Source: Kribbella monticola (lineage in GTDB: Bacteria > Actinomycetota > Actinomycetes > Propionibacteriales > Kribbellaceae). Taken from it: a stretch of 64,000 bases of DNA. The notes under the pieces are model-generated. The model saw nothing but the letters and a program-made list of their open reading frames with translations, did not search any database and was not told the DNA's origin. The stretch spans positions 434,001 through 498,000 of the forward strand of contig NZ_QFXK01000035.1 of the NCBI RefSeq assembly GCF_003261635.1, written 5' to 3'. Within the stretch, counting starts at the first letter, position 1, and each line of letters opens with the position of its first letter. A program made the translations under genes and the position numbers. Below are positions 60,945 to 64,000 of this stretch, in pieces.

Positions 60945-61655
60945 ATGACTCACGCGTACTCCGGGCGGATCGCCCTCATCGCCGATCGATCACCTCATGT
61001 CCGCTCTCACCAGCGAGTGCCCAGCCTGCTGACCAACCTGCGGGAACGCGACCAGCTCGACCTCGACGTGTACTGGATCCCCACCACCGAGGTCGGCGCT
61101 CTGGACGGCTTCGACGGCATCTGGCTTCTCCCGGGGAGTCCGTACGAAAGCGAAAGCGGCGCGATCGCCGCAGTACGGGCAGCGAGGGAGAGCGGTACGC
61201 CGTTCCTCGGTACCTGTGGTGGCTTCCAGCACGCGATGCTCGAGTTCGCCCGCAACGTCTGCGGTGCCGCGCAGGTCCAGCACGGGGAGAACCACCCGGA
61301 GGCCGAGGACCAGCTGATCGTGGCGCTGGAGTGCTCGCTCGACGGGCACGAAGGACCGATCCAGGTGCAGCCCGGAACGCTCGCCGCCGAACTGCTCGGC
61401 GTGGAGCGGTCGGTCGAGCGCTACCACTGCTCGTACGGCCTGGATTCCGGCCGGCTGGACCTGCTGCGCGAGCACGGCCTGGTCTTCAGCGGGTTCGACG
61501 ACTCTGGTGATGTCCGGATCGCCGAACTCCCGTCCCACCCGTTCTTCCTGGCCACTCTGTTCCAGCCGGAGCTGGCCGGGGACGGGTCCAGACCGCATCC
61601 GCTGATCCGTGGCTTCGCCCGCGCAGCAGCCGCGCGGGCCGCCGTCAGGGTGTAA
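60945..61655 (+). CDS. Class I glutamine-amidotransferase-like protein (CTP-synthase C-terminal type)
   Basis: 236 residues. The fold and motifs follow the amidotransferase half of CTP synthase: IALIADRSPHVRSHQRVP at the start, DGIWLLPGSPYES near 53, nucleophile elbow GTPFLGTCGGFQHAMLEFAR near 86-105 with Cys in place, and the C-terminal HPFFLATLFQPEL where the HP and E complete the triad. There is no synthetase domain, so it is a stand-alone protein that may hydrolyse glutamine for an unknown partner or act as a gamma-glutamyl hydrolase. It is divergent from LysR with 76 bases between. Confidence 0.88.
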   Translation: MTHAYSGRIALIADRSPHVRSHQRVPSLLTNLRERDQLDLDVYWIPTTEVGALDGFDGIWLLPGSPYESESGAIAAVRAARESGTPFLGTCGGFQHAMLEFARNVCGAAQVQHGENHPEAEDQLIVALECSLDGHEGPIQVQPGTLAAELLGVERSVERYHCSYGLDSGRLDLLREHGLVFSGFDDSGDVRIAELPSHPFFLATLFQPELAGDGSRPHPLIRGFARAAAARAAVRV

Positions 61656-61746
61656 CGTCAAAAGCAACCCCCGGGGCATCAGGAGTACCGCGGCGAACGA
61701 GGCTCGTTGAGCCGATTCAGCCCTACCCAGCCCTGGAGTGTCTTCG

Positions 61747-61860
61747 ATGGCCAAGAACAAGGGCGGACGCGAAGTCCGCAAGCCGAAACAACCTAAACAG
61801 GCGAAAGCCAATCCGAACGACAGCCTGATCGTGCCCCCGACCAAGCACGGGCGGAAGTAG
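61747..61860 (+). CDS. 37-residue very basic small protein
   Basis: ATG after CTGGAGTG. The product starts MAKNKGGREVRKPKQPKQAK and ends in PPTKHGRK: 13 Lys/Arg in 37 residues, no Cys, no hydrophobic run. Similar tiny proteins with an N-terminal KGGREVRKPKQ-like block occur in other bacteria and are uncharacterised; I say this from memory of the pattern. The composition suits RNA, ribosome or DNA binding. The gene stands alone, 91 bases after the amidotransferase-like gene, and a 30-bp repeat array follows. Confidence 0.7.
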   Translation: MAKNKGGREVRKPKQPKQAKANPNDSLIVPPTKHGRK

Positions 61861-61948
61861 CCAGGCAGACGGCCCGGCGGTAGTCGGCTGGGCAGGCGGG
61901 AGCCCGGTCGCCTGCGGTAGCAGAACGACCGGGTCCGCAGTATCCGCC

Positions 61949-62078
61949 CGAGGTCGCGCCGGCCTCAGCCCGGGCGCCCGCAGTACGGCCGGTCTCAGCC
62001 CGGGCGCCCGCAGTACGGCCGGTCTCAGCCCGGGCGCCCGCAGTACGGCCGGCTCCAGCCGCGCGCCCGCAGTACGGG
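61949..62078. repeat. 30-bp tandem repeat abutting the Gfo/Idh stop codon
   Basis: Units start at 61981 and 62011 (identical, CAGTACGGCCGGTCTCAGCC then CGGGCGCCCG), with a diverged 29-bp unit at 62041, a partial fourth at 62070 (CAGTACGGGCTAG) and a partial copy before (61949-61980). The final CTAG holds the stop of the leftward gene. Each unit has a GGGCGCCC palindrome and a GTAC. The array lies between convergent genes and may act as a set of terminator-like hairpins. Nothing else is seen from 61861 to 61948. Confidence 0.9.
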
Positions 62079-63080
62079 CTAGAGGTGGCTGATCGGCCTC
62101 GGCTGGAGTCCTGCGGCGCGGTAGCAGGCGTCGATCAGCTCCATCGTCGCGACCGCGTCGTCGGCGTCGATCGGCAGCTCGGCGCCGTCGCGCAGGTGGG
62201 CGGTGAGCGCCTCCAGCTGATACGCGTACGACGACTTGCGGCCGAGCTGCTCGACCCAGGTGTCCTCCTTGGTCTTCACCATCACCCGGTCGTCAAGCTG
62301 CGGCAGGACGAAGCTCGGCGCGAACGCCTCGCCGCGGGTGCCGACGACCCGCAGGCTGAACTCGAGCTCCTCGGCAGCCATGCTGATCCGCACCGCACCC
62401 GTTGCTCCGTTGGGATACGCCAGATCGGCATTGAGCCACTCGTCCACACCCGGCAGCCGCTTGCGCTCACCGGCGCGTGCGCCCGCCGGCGTCGGCGTAC
62501 CGCCACCCCAGGGCGCGAGCATCCGGGTCGCGTGCAAGGCATAGCAGCCGACGTCCATCACAGCACCGCCTGCCAGCGCCAGAGACCAGCGCGGATCGTC
62601 GTCGTCCGGTGGCGGCATCACCATCGTTGCCTCGACGTGCTGCAGTTCGCCGAGCTCGCCCTTGGCCAGCAACTCGTGCAGGCGCCGGGTCACCGGGTGG
62701 AAGAGGTAGTGGAACCCTTCCATCAGTACGACGCCGGCCTCGCGCGCCGCATCGCGCACCTGCGCGGCCTCGATCGCGTTGCTGGCCGACGGTTTCTCGG
62801 TCAGCACATGCTTGCCTGCGGCAATGGCTCGCAGATTCCACGGCCCGTGCAACCCGTTCGCCAACGGGTTGTAGATCACCTCGACCTCGGGGTCGTCGAT
62901 CACTTCCTGGTACGACTCGTGCACCCGTTCGACGCCGTGCTCCGCGGCGAACGCCTCCGCCCGTTCGGTGTCCCGCGCGGCGACCGCGACCAGCCGGGCA
63001 CCGGTCAGCCGGGCCGGCTCGGCGATCGCGCGCCCCGCGATCCGGGCGGCGCCGAGGATTCCGATACGCAGCGGTTCCAT
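62079..63080 (-). CDS. Gfo/Idh/MocA-family oxidoreductase
   Basis: 333 residues from the ATG at 63080, preceded by GAAGGAGAAGGC; the longer frame upstream is rejected. NAD motif RIGILGAARIAGRAIAEPARL, then VIYNPLANGLHGPWNLRAIAAGKHVLTEKPSA (two blocks) near 70-100 with the catalytic Lys, EGFHYLFHPVTRRL near 125 and MDVGCYALHATRML near 175, as in D-xylose dehydrogenase and dimeric dihydrodiol dehydrogenase-like members. Substrate is a sugar or polyol of unknown identity. It is divergent from another family member at 63396. Confidence 0.87.
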   Translation of the reverse strand: MEPLRIGILGAARIAGRAIAEPARLTGARLVAVAARDTERAEAFAAEHGVERVHESYQEVIDDPEVEVIYNPLANGLHGPWNLRAIAAGKHVLTEKPSASNAIEAAQVRDAAREAGVVLMEGFHYLFHPVTRRLHELLAKGELGELQHVEATMVMPPPDDDDPRWSLALAGGAVMDVGCYALHATRMLAPWGGGTPTPAGARAGERKRLPGVDEWLNADLAYPNGATGAVRISMAAEELEFSLRVVGTRGEAFAPSFVLPQLDDRVMVKTKEDTWVEQLGRKSSYAYQLEALTAHLRDGAELPIDADDAVATMELIDACYRAAGLQPRPISHL

Positions 63081-63395
63081 GCCTTCTCCTTCAGCTACTG
63101 ATCCGTACGAAATTACTCGTCGAGGGCGGTCCGCAGACGACCCGCGGCCTGGGTCCGGGGCGGGACCGTCGCGGGGGAAGGCGCCATCCTGCCGGAGGTT
63201 CCGCAGTACCGATAGATGCTGACCGCCATCCGGACCCAGGGAATCGTGGGTGGCGATCACGCTCGGTGCCTGCGGCAACAGGTTGGAGAACCCTTGACGG
63301 TGTTGTCGAAGCGGTGTTCATTAGCTTCTGACTGGAGCGCTCGTAGTCATCGGCGCTGGTCGCAACGGGGTGCCTGAATCAAGGAGATCGACCAG
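63081..63395. other. Divergent promoter region between two Gfo/Idh genes
   Basis: 315 bases without a convincing gene. GGAGCGCTCG (63334-63343), with the AGCGCT core of LacI-family operators, lies ~55 bases before the rightward gene, downstream of TTGACG (about 63295) and a weak AT-richer block TTCATTAGCT. The rightward gene has AAGGAG and the leftward gene GAAGGAG as ribosome sites. The region between 63120 and 63280 is GC-rich and shows nothing I can name. Confidence 0.5.
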
Positions 63396-64000
63396 ATGCA
63401 AACCGACCATGGGCTGGAAGTCGTCCGGATCGCGCTGATCGGGGCGGGCAGGATCGGGACGATGCACGCGGGCAACATCGCTCGCCGGGTGCCGGCGGCC
63501 GAGCTGAGGACCGTGGCCGATCCGCGCCTGGACGCAGCCCAGCAGGTCGCCGCCTTGTACGACGCGACCGCGACCGCTGATGTCGACGACGTGTTCAAGG
63601 ATCCCGACATCCACGCGGTGGCGATCACCTCGATCGCGGCGGCGCACGCCGACCTGATCGAGAAGGCGGCCGAGGCCGGCAAGGCGGTCTTCTGCGAAAA
63701 GCCTGCCGGGTTGACGATGGCCGAGATCGACCGCGCGGTCGCGGCCACCGAGCGCGCCGGCGTACCGTTCCAGGTCGGCTTCAACCGCCGGTTCGCGAAG
63801 GACTTCGCCGCGGCGTACCGGACGATTCGCGACGGTGGGATCGGCACGCCGCAGTTGATGCGGTCGATCACCCGCGACCCGGGCCGGGCGGACGGCGTGG
63901 TGCGCGCGGCCAACGTGAAGCCCTGGACGATCTTCCGCGAGACGTTGATCCACGACTTCGACACGCTGCTGTGGCTGAACGAAGGTGCCGAGCCGATCGA
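63396..64000 (+). CDS. Gfo/Idh/MocA oxidoreductase, inositol-dehydrogenase-like (cut by window end)
   Basis: At least 201 residues from the ATG at 63396 after AAGGAG; the frame is open to the end of the window. After MQTDHGLEVVR comes the NAD motif IALIGAGRIGTMHAGNIARR, AITSIAAAHADLIEKAAEAG near 80, FCEKPAGLTMAE near 102 with the catalytic Lys, GFNRRFAKDF near 129, and LIHDFDTLLWL near 187 with the Asp/His pair typical of IolG. It resembles the iolG at 45894 more than its divergent neighbour. The AGCGCT site upstream suggests LacI-type control. Confidence 0.88.
   Translation, partial: MQTDHGLEVVRIALIGAGRIGTMHAGNIARRVPAAELRTVADPRLDAAQQVAALYDATATADVDDVFKDPDIHAVAITSIAAAHADLIEKAAEAGKAVFCEKPAGLTMAEIDRAVAATERAGVPFQVGFNRRFAKDFAAAYRTIRDGGIGTPQLMRSITRDPGRADGVVRAANVKPWTIFRETLIHDFDTLLWLNEGAEPI

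Overview
The window is very GC-rich, densely packed actinobacterial chromosome. Gene content (large NAD-dependent glutamate dehydrogenase, LAL-type LuxR regulator, Ser/Thr kinase with a Pro/Ser/Thr-rich tail, streptogrisin-like protease, complete myo-inositol operon) and a striking taste for the word GTAC inside codons suggest a soil actinomycete, probably Kribbella or a close relative. The genus is an inference. No rRNA, tRNA, insertion sequence, prophage or CRISPR array was recognised.

Region 1 (1-10.4 kb): secreted GH76 mannanase-like enzyme with operator-like palindromes, a small membrane protein, tryptophan 2,3-dioxygenase, an atypical SDR, then a coupled two-gene unit of an HExxH metallopeptidase and a 1707-residue DUF4011-type SF1 helicase with a kinase-like N-terminus and a nuclease-like C-terminus. 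Region 2 (10.4-24.1 kb): amidohydrolase, membrane proteins, OmpR-type two-component system, secreted HNH nuclease, a degenerate metallo-beta-lactamase-fold protein divergent from an AraC regulator, an alcohol dehydrogenase/MFS pair divergent from an XRE regulator-cupin pair, a Ser/Thr kinase and a secreted serine protease. Region 3 (24.3-35.9 kb): LAL regulator, SDR/MFS pair, disulfide-oxidoreductase-like flavoprotein, VOC protein, LysR divergent from two SDRs, and an NmrA-like gene divergent from marR with two identical operators between them.

Region 4 (36.0-39.2 kb): a tightly overlapping redox operon (Ser-rich membrane-anchored protein, ApbE, ferric-reductase-like cytochrome, NuoF-like subunit, ferredoxin) that could carry electrons from NADH across the membrane. 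Region 5 (39.4-45 kb): giant NAD-glutamate dehydrogenase and an IMP-cyclohydrolase-family gene.

Region 6 (45-60 kb): myo-inositol catabolism and uptake. A divergent GntR/UTRA regulator faces iolG, an IolE/IolI-like gene, iolC, a Cgl0158-type aldolase, iolB, iolD, a second IolE/IolI-like gene, a lipoprotein/permease/single-domain-ATPase ABC importer, a second Gfo/Idh dehydrogenase and mmsA/iolA. Four successive junctions in this operon (iolC-aldolase, aldolase-iolB, iolB-iolD, iolD-iolE) are each filled by a different tandem repeat. Three carry one open frame that overlaps the upstream stop and the downstream start; the fourth is a relay of three 9-11-codon mini-ORFs joined by TGATG. Unit lengths (96, 39, 9/27 and 35 bp) all preserve stop-start coupling. 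This repeat relay is the most unusual feature of the window.

Region 7 (60-64 kb): LysR regulator, a glutamine-amidotransferase-like protein, a 37-residue basic protein, a 30-bp tandem repeat, and two divergent Gfo/Idh/MocA dehydrogenases, the second cut by the window end. Many genes start 6-7 nt after a TAnnnT -10 box, suggesting leaderless mRNAs.
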